64,000 nucleotides of DNA. It comes from Prochlorococcus sp. AG-402-N23 (GTDB taxonomy: Bacteria > Cyanobacteriota > Cyanobacteriia > PCC-6307 > Cyanobiaceae). Where the stretch lies: positions 1 through 64,000 of the forward strand of contig QCIX01000001.1 of NCBI GenBank assembly GCA_003216355.1, given 5' to 3'. The position numbers and the translations under genes are program-made. Positions within the stretch are counted from its first letter, which is position 1. Each line of letters begins with the position of its first letter. The notes under the pieces are model-generated. The model was not told the origin of the DNA and searched no databases. It saw nothing but the letters and a program-made list of their open reading frames with translations. Shown one piece after another: positions 44,497 through 52,642 of this stretch.

Positions 44497-45147
44497 TCAA
44501 ATTTTTTTGTAATGAACATGGATTTCATTATTCATTAAATTTTTAATTGATTTTATTTCCCATAGTCTTTTGAGATTAAAAATCTCATTTGTTTGTTCTG
44601 GAGGGATCCATGTATATCTACCTCCAATAATTCGTGGAATTATTGTAATTTTTATATCTGTTATAAGATCCTCTTTTACAAATGAATTTATAAGTTTTGC
44701 ACCTCCTAAAAGAGCTAGATTATTTATCCCTTGTTTTTTTAGTGAAATTAAAGTTTTCCGCCATGAATCTTCTAAAAAGAGTTGTTTCTCGAAGTCATTA
44801 TTTGACGAATTATCAACTTTACTTGAGCTTATTAGCCATCTTCTAATTGGTTGACGAAAGTACTTCCAATTACTGTTAAAGTTTTTGCTATTTGAAGCAA
44901 CTATAGAAATTGGTTGACTTTTTGATATATTTATTTCGTCATTATCATTGAGATTTTTAATTAAGTAAGTTGATTGATGAGCTATTAAAGTACCTAAACC
45001 AAAAATGGTGGCGTCAACCATTGATAAGTTTTGATTTAACATTTTTTTATCTTCTTCACTTCCAAGATGCGATTCCCCACCTCCAGGAAATGCAATTCTC
45101 CCGTCAAGACTTGATGCTATAAGAATTATTACTCTAGGGATACTCAA
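44497..45147 (-). CDS. RibD C-terminal-domain reductase (DHFR-like fold)
   Basis: A 216-residue stand-alone RibD_C domain. It has IILIASSLDGRIAFPGG at the N-terminus, the nucleotide-binding LLGGAKLINSF near residue 155, and IIPRIIGGRYTWIPPE. This family reduces pyrimidine intermediates of riboflavin synthesis or pterins using NADPH; no deaminase domain is present. The start is TTG at 45147, overlapping the stop of the pterin synthase gene by 4 nt, so the two are co-translated, which supports a pterin or flavin role. Confidence 0.85.
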   Translation of the reverse strand: MSIPRVIILIASSLDGRIAFPGGGESHLGSEEDKKMLNQNLSMVDATIFGLGTLIAHQSTYLIKNLNDNDEINISKSQPISIVASNSKNFNSNWKYFRQPIRRWLISSSKVDNSSNNDFEKQLFLEDSWRKTLISLKKQGINNLALLGGAKLINSFVKEDLITDIKITIIPRIIGGRYTWIPPEQTNEIFNLKRLWEIKSIKNLMNNEIHVHYKKI

Positions 45148-46070
45148 GTTTGTGTGACTAAACTATTTTCAAATTTCAACTGCAATGAATTGGTTAACTT
45201 TTGATCAACATAAATTTCTGCAGCATTATTTGGACTCTCTTGGAGTCTTATTTTGTGTAATGTTGCACCAATTTTATGTATTGGATTTTTAAGAATATCA
45301 GAAATGTATAAAGCTATATTTTCAGCAGTTGGAACACAATTATGGAAAAATTCGATGTCCTTATTTAGAAAAGTATGATCTAGTTGTTCAACAACCAAAT
45401 CATTAATTATTTCTTGGAGGGCAGATAAGTCGCAAACCATTCCTGTTCTTTTATCAATTTCTCCTTTTACAGTTATTTCGACAAGATAGTTATGCCCATG
45501 TCCATTGACTCTGGCACATTTCCCATAGATTTTTGTATTTTCATCAAAGGATATCTCTTCTTTTGCAAGTCTATGAGCGGCTGCAAAATGAGTTTTTACT
45601 GTTAAAAATGCTTCCATGTTTTTTCCAAAATAATCTGCCCATAAATTTGGGTTTTCATAAAGCCTTAGACTTGTAAGAGGTAAATCATCCTTTAGACGAC
45701 TCCAAATAACCTTTACTAATGCTTCAGTTGTGGGAAGTATACCCTCTTGATTATTAACATTAAATTCAGGCCAGACATCATTTAAAAAACGAAAATCTAG
45801 TTGTTCTGTAACCTTATCTTTAATAGAGTGTTTTACATCAGAGAGATTAAGTACCATTCCATCAGAGTCTAGTTCTCCACCCATTGAAACAATAAGTTCA
45901 TAATTATGACCATGACCTGGTGCAATACTGCACTTTCCAAAAAGAGATAAATTTTCTTCTGGGCTTTTTTCAGGGAGCCAATAACGGTGACTAGAACTAA
46001 AGCAGGCACGTCGAGTTATGACGCATTCACGTCCTTTTCCATGTAATGGTTTGGATTGTGTAGAAGTCAT
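45144..46070 (-). CDS. Tandem 6-pyruvoyl/6-carboxy-tetrahydropterin synthase (two QueD-like domains)
   Basis: A 308-residue protein with two PTPS/QueD domains. Domain 1 has His29, Cys47 (GKCSIAPGHGH) with His54 and His56. Domain 2 has His166, Cys185 (GKCARVNGHGH) with His191 and His193. Both keep zinc ligands and the nucleophilic Cys, but the Asp-His pair is intact only in domain 2 (Asp231-His232 in LDHTFLN). Domain 1 has Asp92-Phe93 (LDFRFLN), so its catalytic His is lost. The product may be a pterin or a queuosine precursor. ATG at 46070, 50 bp from the divergent aroK. Confidence 0.9.
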   Translation of the reverse strand: MTSTQSKPLHGKGRECVITRRACFSSSHRYWLPEKSPEENLSLFGKCSIAPGHGHNYELIVSMGGELDSDGMVLNLSDVKHSIKDKVTEQLDFRFLNDVWPEFNVNNQEGILPTTEALVKVIWSRLKDDLPLTSLRLYENPNLWADYFGKNMEAFLTVKTHFAAAHRLAKEEISFDENTKIYGKCARVNGHGHNYLVEITVKGEIDKRTGMVCDLSALQEIINDLVVEQLDHTFLNKDIEFFHNCVPTAENIALYISDILKNPIHKIGATLHKIRLQESPNNAAEIYVDQKLTNSLQLKFENSLVTQT

Positions 46071-46120
46071 ACCTGTCTGCGATAATACTATCTTAAGGTT
46101 TTAAATACGCTTTTGTCTTT

Positions 46121-46678
46121 ATGGAACAATCCATTATCAAAAAAACAGTTCATACTTTAAAGGGCAGAAGCATATTTTTAATAGGAATGATGGGTTCTGG
46201 TAAGTCACAAACCGGTTTGAAGCTGGCTGAATTATTGAAGTATAAATACATTGATTTAGATTCACTAATAGAGAAGTTGTCAAAAAAATCTATCAATCAA
46301 ATTTTCAATGATGCAGGAGAAGATAATTTCCGTGAATTAGAAGCAAACTGCCTTAAAGAAACTATCAAAATTCCTTCATTAGTAATCTCAACTGGGGGAG
46401 GAATAGTTACCAAATCGGAAAACTGGGGAATCTTAAGACAGGGAATAATTGCTTGGATAGATCTCGACAAAGATATAGCAATTGAAAGATTGAAAAATGA
46501 AATTGAAAATAGGCCACTTCTTCAGGGAAAGAATCTAAATGATTTATATATGAGCATTTTTCAATCTAGAGAAAATTTGTATTCTCAAGCAGATTTAAGA
46601 ATTCAAGTAAAAAGGGAAAATATTGAAGAAGTCGCTATGAAAATAATTAATGCAATTCATAAAGAAATAATTAGTTAA
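46121..46678 (+). CDS. aroK: Shikimate kinase
   Basis: Phosphorylates shikimate in chorismate synthesis. The 185 residues have Walker A GMMGSGKSQTG (about 22-32), the shikimate-binding DLDSLIEK and FRELEANCLKE, the conserved STGGGIV, and the lid-and-adenine region RENLYSQADLRI. ATG start. The stop overlaps that of the convergent CRR7-like gene by 4 bp; the upstream neighbour is the divergent PTPS gene. Confidence 0.95.
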   Translation: MEQSIIKKTVHTLKGRSIFLIGMMGSGKSQTGLKLAELLKYKYIDLDSLIEKLSKKSINQIFNDAGEDNFRELEANCLKETIKIPSLVISTGGGIVTKSENWGILRQGIIAWIDLDKDIAIERLKNEIENRPLLQGKNLNDLYMSIFQSRENLYSQADLRIQVKRENIEEVAMKIINAIHKEIIS

Positions 46679-46932
46679 TCTGGTTCAATTCTTACTGCAA
46701 ACCATTTGATAACGTATCCTAATTTTATTTCTAATTCATAAGTGCTTTCCAATAATTCTTCAAAAAATTCCTGATCAGGATCTTCTATATTTTGATATAT
46801 TGTTTGTGTTTCTGTCTTACTAAGCCAATTCTTCAACCATAAAATTGCTTCTTGCTTTGATACAATTTTTTCTTTTGAATCTGGCTCTAATAATACATAA
46901 TGATCTGATGCTCTTATTAGTGGATTTGACAT
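46675..46932 (-). CDS. CRR7-like small protein (NDH-1 related)
   Basis: An 85-residue soluble acidic protein. Its start DHYVLLEPDSKE and its end LGYVIKWFAVRIEPD recall the CHLORORESPIRATORY REDUCTION 7 family (YVVLE... and ...WYAVRLE), which in plants is needed for assembly of the plastid NDH complex and has cyanobacterial relatives. The assignment rests on this memory of terminal motifs and is tentative. The ATG lies 1 bp from the ATG of the divergent DUF6816 gene; the stop overlaps aroK by 4 bp. Confidence 0.6.
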   Translation of the reverse strand: MSNPLIRASDHYVLLEPDSKEKIVSKQEAILWLKNWLSKTETQTIYQNIEDPDQEFFEELLESTYELEIKLGYVIKWFAVRIEPD

Positions 46933-46933
46933 A

Positions 46934-47641
46934 ATGAAGATTCTTCTTGGATTAATTCTTTGCTTGATTTTTCAAGGAATTTTTTTAGAAAGTTCTTTTG
47001 CTCTAGTAGATTCTAACGTAAGAGAGTTTTTGGAAAATCGTGAAAATCAATGGCCGGAATTATATTTGCCAAATTTTAAATTATCTGATACTTCTAAAGA
47101 TTTAATTTATCCTAAATGGTTCGAGGGGAATTGGCTTGTTACTTCTCAAGATATAGTTAATGATTCAGAAGAGCCAGTTATTTATAAAGTAAATTTTTTT
47201 AAGAATGATTCAGATTTAATTGTTGGTAATCGTGCAAAAAATTCTGAATCTATTGGAAAAGCAATATTTGGAGAAACTTTAATCAAGGTTGTAAATGATC
47301 CTCAATCTTTTAATAATCAAATTACTTATTTAAAAGATGATTTTTACATCGATTCAAGAATTACAGGTAGAAATCAGATCCAAGATGATGATATTTTTTT
47401 CGCAGATGAGCTAGTTATACAAACAGTGCATAAGCCAGGCGCTTCAAGGATTAATCAGGTAGAGACCATTAGTAAATTTCAAAAATGCTCCGAAGAAATA
47501 TTGGAAGTTGATAATTCAATCAAACCAACAATTTGTGGAGTGCAATATGTTGCTTCTTATGGTTCAAAAGTGGGTGATCCTTCTATTCTTGCTATAAAAA
47601 CAAATAAATATAAATTGACGTTTGAATTTATTGAGAGTTAG
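46934..47641 (+). CDS. DUF6816-like lumenal or periplasmic protein
   Basis: A 235-residue exported protein. The N-terminus MKILLGLILCLIFQGIFL is followed by a processing region ESSFALVD, a typical signal peptide. The mature part starts ENRENQWPELYLPNFKLS and includes KWFEGNWLVTSQDI, a lipocalin-like opening that occurs in cyanobacterial and plastid lumen proteins of this group. Function unknown. Its 3' end overlaps the convergent glutathione-transferase gene by 14 bp, and its start is 1 bp from the divergent CRR7-like gene. Confidence 0.75.
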   Translation: MKILLGLILCLIFQGIFLESSFALVDSNVREFLENRENQWPELYLPNFKLSDTSKDLIYPKWFEGNWLVTSQDIVNDSEEPVIYKVNFFKNDSDLIVGNRAKNSESIGKAIFGETLIKVVNDPQSFNNQITYLKDDFYIDSRITGRNQIQDDDIFFADELVIQTVHKPGASRINQVETISKFQKCSEEILEVDNSIKPTICGVQYVASYGSKVGDPSILAIKTNKYKLTFEFIES

Positions 47642-48353
47642 CACTAAAAAGATATTCTTCTAAGTTGTTTCTCCACATAAAAAGATTTTCTAAATAAGGG
47701 TTATTTATGTATTCTTGGCAACCCTCTCCTGAAAGAATTGGTCCTGAAGACTTTGGAAATTTAAGAAGAGATAATTGAGAAGCAATTGAAATATCTGCAA
47801 TTGATAAACTATCTCCAACTAAATATTTTTTGTTGATCAAGGATTTTGATAAAGCTTCCAGTAATTTTTGAAGTTCTAAATTATCTTTAGAAGACAAAAC
47901 TACATTAGAAATTTTACTAAGATTTTCAAAAGGTAATTTATCAACAATACTTTTAACTGAAGAAGGTATTTCATCCGGAAGTAATGCAGTTCTTAGCTGT
48001 GGATTTTCTATTGCAGATTTGATTAAAGCTTTTCTACAAGTTGAAGCCATCGTAGTATCTGCCCAGTCTTCAATTAGTTTGCATTGTGCAAATAATATTG
48101 GGTCCTCAGGAAAGAGTGGATTGTTATCATTTTTTTTATCTATATATTCGCAAATAGTTGAAGAGTCATTAATAACTTGATCATTACTATCGACTATTAT
48201 AGGGACTTGTTTTTGACCTGATAATTTAAAGATTTCAAATTGGCCTATTCCAGGTGTTACTTCTTCAACTCGATATTGTAGTTTTTTTGCATGAAGAGCC
48301 ATTCTTGTTTTTAAACAAAAAGCACTATGCCTAAATTGATATAATGTAATCAT
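47628..48353 (-). CDS. Glutathione S-transferase family protein
   Basis: A 241-residue two-domain protein. Residues 1-80 are the thioredoxin-like domain, with LYQFRHSAFCLKTRMAL (a Cys-containing active-site region), GQKQVPIIVDS with the cis-Pro, and DSSTICEYID. The rest is helical, ending with the N-capping-type LVGDSLSIADISIASQLS. The role could be conjugation, dehalogenation or redox repair. The neighbours give no substrate clue; it is convergent with the DUF6816 gene (14-bp overlap) and divergent from the DUF751 gene. Confidence 0.88.
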   Translation of the reverse strand: MITLYQFRHSAFCLKTRMALHAKKLQYRVEEVTPGIGQFEIFKLSGQKQVPIIVDSNDQVINDSSTICEYIDKKNDNNPLFPEDPILFAQCKLIEDWADTTMASTCRKALIKSAIENPQLRTALLPDEIPSSVKSIVDKLPFENLSKISNVVLSSKDNLELQKLLEALSKSLINKKYLVGDSLSIADISIASQLSLLKFPKSSGPILSGEGCQEYINNPYLENLFMWRNNLEEYLFSANSQ

Positions 48354-48407
48354 GCTGTTTAATGTTTGTTAAAACTTAGCTAAAAAAGTAATCTATTTGT
48401 GGAGCTG

Positions 48408-48617
48408 ATGGGCGAATTTTTCTCTAATGTTGCGAGATATCCAAAGTATTTGATATCTATCATTGTTGGGGGACTTGTTGCTTTGCTTGAACCTTTATTT
48501 AAGAATAGATCAAATCCACTCACAATAGTAGGTTTGATATCTTCTGTCTTAAGTGCTTTCATAACTGTTTATTTTGTCTTGCAAGCGATGACAAACCCAA
48601 TAAATTTACAACCATAA
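48408..48617 (+). CDS. DUF751 (Ycf33-like) membrane protein
   Basis: I start this at ATG 48408 (MGEFFSNVARYPKYLIS), because GGAG lies 6 nt upstream and the N-terminus fits the family; an in-frame GTG at 48399 would add three residues. The 69-residue protein has two spans (about 15-35 and 42-62) and the FFSNVARYP and YFVLQAM segments of Ycf33/DUF751. Ycf33 is thought to be a thylakoid protein possibly linked to cyclic electron transport. Its stop overlaps the rbfA ATG by 1 nt. Confidence 0.85.
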   Translation: MGEFFSNVARYPKYLISIIVGGLVALLEPLFKNRSNPLTIVGLISSVLSAFITVYFVLQAMTNPINLQP

Positions 48618-49009
48618 TGCCAAATAATTTCCGTCTTGCAAAAGTTTCTTCTCTTTTGAAGAAAGAAATAACCCTTATTTTGCAGAATGATTTGGAAAAT
48701 GAACTTATTAGAGATCATTTCGTCAATATTTCTAAAATTGATTTATCAGGTGATTTGCAACACTGTAAAATTTACATAACTTCAACTGCTCAAGAGAAAG
48801 TGAGGAAAGAGATTGTAGCAAACTTGAATACTGCTAAAAGCTCTATAAGGCATTGTTTAGGAAAAAGAATAGAGATGAGAAGAGTTCCAGAGATAATTTT
48901 TAAAGACGATGTTGTTCTTGATAAAGGATTATCAGTCTTGAAACTTCTCGATGAATTAAAAAATAAAAATCAAAATAATAATGTTGAGGATAAGGATGCC
49001 AATAGTTGA
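48617..49009 (+). CDS. rbfA: Ribosome-binding factor A
   Basis: A 130-residue KH-type factor for 30S maturation and 16S rRNA 5' processing. It has the N-terminal RLAKVSSLLKKEITLIL, the DLQHCKIYIT strand, GKRIEMRRVPEIIFKDD and a C-terminal LDKGLSVLKLLDELK, all RbfA features. The start overlaps the DUF751 stop by 1 nt, and its 3' end overlaps hemD, so three genes are translationally coupled. Confidence 0.94.
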   Translation: MPNNFRLAKVSSLLKKEITLILQNDLENELIRDHFVNISKIDLSGDLQHCKIYITSTAQEKVRKEIVANLNTAKSSIRHCLGKRIEMRRVPEIIFKDDVVLDKGLSVLKLLDELKNKNQNNNVEDKDANS

Positions 49010-49793
49010 TCTACCTCTTGATCAAAGAAATATAATTATTACTCGATCAAAAGAAGGGATATTGGATATACAAAAGATATTCACAAGCAAGGGTGCTAAT
49101 GTATTTGATTTGCCTGCAATAAGTATTGGTGATCCTGATGATTTGAATCCTCTTGATGAAGCATTAAATCAAATAAATGATTTTCATTGGATTATTTTTT
49201 CCAGTAGTAATGGGATCAAATTTGTGGATAAAAGACTTAGATACTTTAATAGTTCATTAAAAGAATGTTCTAAAAAAACAAAAATCGCCGTGGTCGGAGA
49301 AAAAACCTCAAAAACTCTTGATGATTTTGGGATTAAGGCTGATTTCATACCTCCAGAATTCGTTGCTGAAAGTTTAATTGATAATTTCCCAGTATCTGGT
49401 TATGGACTTCGAGTTTTTGTACCAAGAGTTCAAACAGGTGGTAGGGATTTAATTGCAGATCAATTTAGAAAGGCTGGTTCACGTGTATTTGAGGTTGCTG
49501 CATATGAAACTAGATGTCCTGACTCAATTCCGGAAGAAACAATTGATATTATTTCTAATCGAAAAGTAGATGCAATTATTTTCTCAAGCGGTAAAACCGT
49601 AGTAAATGCTGCTTTTTTACTAGAAAAAAAACTTGGTAAACAATGGTTAGAATATTTTGATCAGATTAAGTTGTTAAGTATTGGACCTCAGACAACAAAA
49701 ATATGTAACAAGATTTTTGGAAGGGTTGATAGTCAGGCACAAAAATATACTTTTGAAGGACTGCTAGATCAGGCAATTAATATTTTTAGTTAG
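48996..49793 (+). CDS. hemD: Uroporphyrinogen-III synthase
   Basis: Closes hydroxymethylbilane to uroporphyrinogen III on the way to haem, chlorophyll and B12. HemD is poorly conserved, but RNIIITRSKEGI, WIIFSSSNGIKF, AVVGEKTSKTLDDFGI, FVPRVQTGGRDLIADQFRKAG, AIIFSSGKTVVNA and LLSIGPQTTKIC give the expected two-lobe pattern. I favour ATG 48996 (MPIVDLPLDQ), with GAGG 7 nt upstream; ATG 48981 would add five residues. It overlaps rbfA by 14 bp and converges on the SRPBCC gene (8-bp overlap). Confidence 0.9.
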   Translation: MPIVDLPLDQRNIIITRSKEGILDIQKIFTSKGANVFDLPAISIGDPDDLNPLDEALNQINDFHWIIFSSSNGIKFVDKRLRYFNSSLKECSKKTKIAVVGEKTSKTLDDFGIKADFIPPEFVAESLIDNFPVSGYGLRVFVPRVQTGGRDLIADQFRKAGSRVFEVAAYETRCPDSIPEETIDIISNRKVDAIIFSSGKTVVNAAFLLEKKLGKQWLEYFDQIKLLSIGPQTTKICNKIFGRVDSQAQKYTFEGLLDQAINIFS

Positions 49794-50256
49794 AAAAATT
49801 TTTTGAATAGTTCTTTTCAACTAAATCTTTGAACCTATCAATATTGGCCTGTAATTCGTTTGTAACCATTTTGCCTAAGATATTTTCTTCCATAAAACGC
49901 GCAATCATTTTAGGTAACTCATAAGTTATTGCTAAATTTACCGTTGTAATTTGATCAGTTTTACTTTCGAAAACTACTGATCCCTCAGTTGGTAAACCTC
50001 CTATAGATTTCCATTTAAGTTTGCTTTTTTCGACCCTTTCTATAATTTGAGCCTTCCATTTAAACCTAAAGCCATTTGCAGCCAAAGTCCATTCTGTTAA
50101 ATCTGGTAATGTATTAGTCTCTTCATCAACTGTTTTTACAGATTCAATCCAGTTCATCCAAAGTGACATTGAGTCTAAATCGCTCCATGTATCCCAAACA
50201 TTTTCAAGAGGCGCATTAACAACTGTTATCACGTCATGTTTTAGCCAAGTACCCAT
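49786..50256 (-). CDS. SRPBCC (START-like) lipid-binding family protein
   Basis: A 156-residue protein starting at ATG 50256 (MGTWLKHDVITVVNAP), preceded by an in-frame TTG that need not be used. The opening hydrophobic strand and the VWDTWSDLDSMSLWMNWI segment, with a long C-terminal helix NELQANIDRFKDLVE, match cyanobacterial SRPBCC/polyketide cyclase-like proteins that bind hydrophobic ligands. It lies 3 bp after zds on the same strand, so it may act with carotenoid desaturation, perhaps carrying intermediates; that is inference from position. Confidence 0.82.
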   Translation of the reverse strand: MGTWLKHDVITVVNAPLENVWDTWSDLDSMSLWMNWIESVKTVDEETNTLPDLTEWTLAANGFRFKWKAQIIERVEKSKLKWKSIGGLPTEGSVVFESKTDQITTVNLAITYELPKMIARFMEENILGKMVTNELQANIDRFKDLVEKNYSKNFSN

Positions 50257-50259
50257 CAA

Positions 50260-51714
50260 TTAACTTACTGCAAGATTCTTTGCTAATTCTGCTTTCTTCT
50301 CTAAAATTGCAGCAGCAGCCAAATGACCACTCATTGTAGCTCCCTCCATAGAGTCTATGTAATCTTGTTTTGTATAACTACCAGCCATGAAGAAATTAGA
50401 TATAGATGTTTTTTGATTAGGTCTGAAAGGTTCCATCCCGGGAGCTTCTCTATAAAGTGATTGTGGAATTTGTACTACATTACTCCAAAGTAATTTAAGG
50501 TTTTTTGAGGATGGGAATAGACGTCTAACCTCTTTATCTATTTCTTTTGTAATTCTTTCTGTAGATCTTCCCATCCATCTATCGCCCGGAGTTAAAACAC
50601 ATTGGAGAAGTGATCCCATATCTTTTTTTCTATAATCTGCTGGACTCGCTAGTGCTAAATCAGCAAAACAACTGAAAGAGGCATCAGCAGAATAAAGAAG
50701 GTTATCTAGTCCAATTGGTTCGTTTCCAGTATTATCTTTTTGTAATTCAGTAACCCACCCGTCATATCTTAATTGGATTGTGGCAACAGCAACAGCTCTA
50801 AGTTTTTTTAAACCTTCAAATTCTTTAAATTGATACCATTCTTTTGGAATTATTTTTTTTATTCCAGGAACATCACAAGCAGCTAGAAATTTATCTGCAA
50901 ACACTGCCTTAATTCCTTCGGGAGAAGATATTTTTAAATGATTAACTGAATAAGAGGAAGATTCCTTTTCAAAAAAGATTTCCTCTACCTTATGGTTAAG
51001 ATGTATTTTTGCTCCTTTGTTTGTGATGTAGTCGACAATAGGTTGAGTTAACCACTTATGTGGAGAACCTTTTAAAAGATTCAGTTTTGAGGCTTCTGTT
51101 TTTGAAGCAAACATCATGAAGATAGTTAGCATGCATCTTGCTGAAATTTCTTTGCAATTAATAAAACCTAAAGCATATGCGATAGGATCCCACATTCTTT
51201 CTAAGCTTTTTTCACTTCCACCATGGTTTAAAAACCATTCTTTAAAACTAATTTTATCTAGATCTCTAATTATTTTCATTGCTCCTTCATAGTCTATCAA
51301 TCCTCGAACTATTGGGCTTGTCCCTAAAGCTAAGGCATTTCTGAACTTATCTACCCAAGTAAGTTGTTCGGTTGTAAAAAAAGCTTTTAGTCCATTAAAT
51401 GGAGCACCTAAAGGGAATCTGAAGTCTAAAGATTTTAAATTACCACCATTATTGATGAATAGATGAGTATGGTCTTTCGGGAGTAAATTGTCTAAAGCTC
51501 CTACTTTTTTCATTAATTTAAAAAGATTTGCATAATTGTAAAAAAATACATGTAAACCCATTTCTATGTGGTTGCCATCCTTATCTTCCCAACTTCCCAC
51601 TTTACCTCCCCAAAATGACCTGCTCTCGTAAATTTCTACTTCGTGACCTTCATCAACTAAATTGACTGCTGCTGTAAGACCAGCTAATCCAGAACCAACT
51701 ATTGCAATTTTCAC
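50260..51714 (-). CDS. zds: Zeta-carotene desaturase
   Basis: A 484-residue FAD enzyme that desaturates zeta-carotene towards lycopene with plastoquinone as acceptor. The FAD motif [17 protein letters not shown] is followed by [13 protein letters not shown] and [10 protein letters not shown]. The C-terminal [20 protein letters not shown] and [17 protein letters not shown] form the carotenoid-desaturase-specific end. This is the plant-type CrtQ/ZDS rather than CrtI. The SRPBCC gene follows 3 bp downstream; the sufA-type gene diverges 99 bp away. Confidence 0.95.
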   Translation of the reverse strand: MKIAIVGSGLAGLTAAVNLVDEGHEVEIYESRSFWGGKVGSWEDKDGNHIEMGLHVFFYNYANLFKLMKKVGALDNLLPKDHTHLFINNGGNLKSLDFRFPLGAPFNGLKAFFTTEQLTWVDKFRNALALGTSPIVRGLIDYEGAMKIIRDLDKISFKEWFLNHGGSEKSLERMWDPIAYALGFINCKEISARCMLTIFMMFASKTEASKLNLLKGSPHKWLTQPIVDYITNKGAKIHLNHKVEEIFFEKESSSYSVNHLKISSPEGIKAVFADKFLAACDVPGIKKIIPKEWYQFKEFEGLKKLRAVAVATIQLRYDGWVTELQKDNTGNEPIGLDNLLYSADASFSCFADLALASPADYRKKDMGSLLQCVLTPGDRWMGRSTERITKEIDKEVRRLFPSSKNLKLLWSNVVQIPQSLYREAPGMEPFRPNQKTSISNFFMAGSYTKQDYIDSMEGATMSGHLAAAAILEKKAELAKNLAVS

Positions 51715-51813
51715 TTTTTCTTAAAATTATAACAAATCAAGTTTGGATAATGTTTGTTCTATGCATCCTATCGATTAAGTTTTTATATTATAAATAGTAT
51801 AAATCCTTCGTTT

Positions 51814-52206
51814 ATGGAAAATGTAGAAGTTAAACAGGAAATTAAAAATTCCGATGATGGCAAAGGTATCTTAATTACGAATGATGCTATAGAACAAATT
51901 TCAAATTTATTGAAGGGCCAAATTGATAAAAAAGCACTAAGGGTAGGAGTAAGATCAGGCGGTTGTAGTGGGATGAGTTATACGATGGATTTTATAGGAA
52001 CTAATGAAATAAATCCCGATGATAAAGTTTATGATTATTCATTAAAAGCTGATCAAAGCTTTCAAGTAGTTTGTGATCCTAAAAGTCTCTTATATATTTA
52101 TGGAATGCAATTAGATTTTAGTAAGGAATTAATTGGAGGTGGCTTTAATTTTGTAAATCCCAATGCTTCTCAAACTTGCGGTTGTGGAAGCTCCTTTGCA
52201 GTTTAA
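51814..52206 (+). CDS. sufA: A-type Fe-S carrier (HesB/IscA/SufA)
   Basis: I start at ATG 51814 ([10 protein letters not shown]); an earlier frame opening at 51754 adds a hydrophobic peptide that overlaps promoter-like sequence. The 130-residue protein has the three conserved cysteines: Cys51 in [10 protein letters not shown] and Cys122 and Cys124 in TCGCGSSF. A-type proteins carry Fe-S clusters between scaffold and targets. It is unlinked to sufBCDS 37 kb away but very likely serves it. The TPR gene begins 6 bp after its stop. Confidence 0.93.
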   Translation: MENVEVKQEIKNSDDGKGILITNDAIEQISNLLKGQIDKKALRVGVRSGGCSGMSYTMDFIGTNEINPDDKVYDYSLKADQSFQVVCDPKSLLYIYGMQLDFSKELIGGGFNFVNPNASQTCGCGSSFAV

Positions 52207-52212
52207 TAAATA

Positions 52213-52641
52213 ATGAATAACGAAGTTAATCCTATCGAAGAGGATTTTAATGCAGCTTTATCAAGATATAAAGCAGGAAAAGATTTAATTCCAATCGTTC
52301 AAGATTTTCAAAAAATTATACAGCAAATTCCAAATCATTTTGCTGCCTGGACTTGTTTATCGTGGCTTCAATTACTTTTGAAAAATAATGAAGAAGCTTT
52401 GTCAGCTGCCAGACAAGCTGTTCGATTAAATCAGCAAGATCCACAAGCAAGAATGAATTTGTCTTTAGCTCTTTTGGCTACCAATAATAAAGGTGTTAGG
52501 GATCATATTGAGTTAATCAAAAAAATGTCTATGATGATGCCAGATGTCAAAAGTGAGTTGAAAGAATCTATTGAAGACGGATTAAGTAGATATCCAGATT
52601 GGCCTGAATTAACCAAAGTAAAAAAATGGTTGGAATTTTAA
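52213..52641 (+). CDS. TPR-like protein, 142 aa
   Basis: A 142-residue helical protein. Residues about 38-85 fit a pair of tetratricopeptide repeats (NHFAAWTCLSWLQLLLKNNEEAL followed by RQAVRLNQQDPQARMNLSLAL; shown here only in part as NHFAAWTCLSWLQLLL and AARQAVRLNQQDPQA). The C-terminal half is helical with no clear repeat. TPR proteins scaffold protein complexes. It sits between sufA and the LpxB-like gene, each 1-6 bp away, so all three are likely one transcript. Confidence 0.82.
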   Translation: MNNEVNPIEEDFNAALSRYKAGKDLIPIVQDFQKIIQQIPNHFAAWTCLSWLQLLLKNNEEALSAARQAVRLNQQDPQARMNLSLALLATNNKGVRDHIELIKKMSMMMPDVKSELKESIEDGLSRYPDWPELTKVKKWLEF

Positions 52642-52642
52642 A

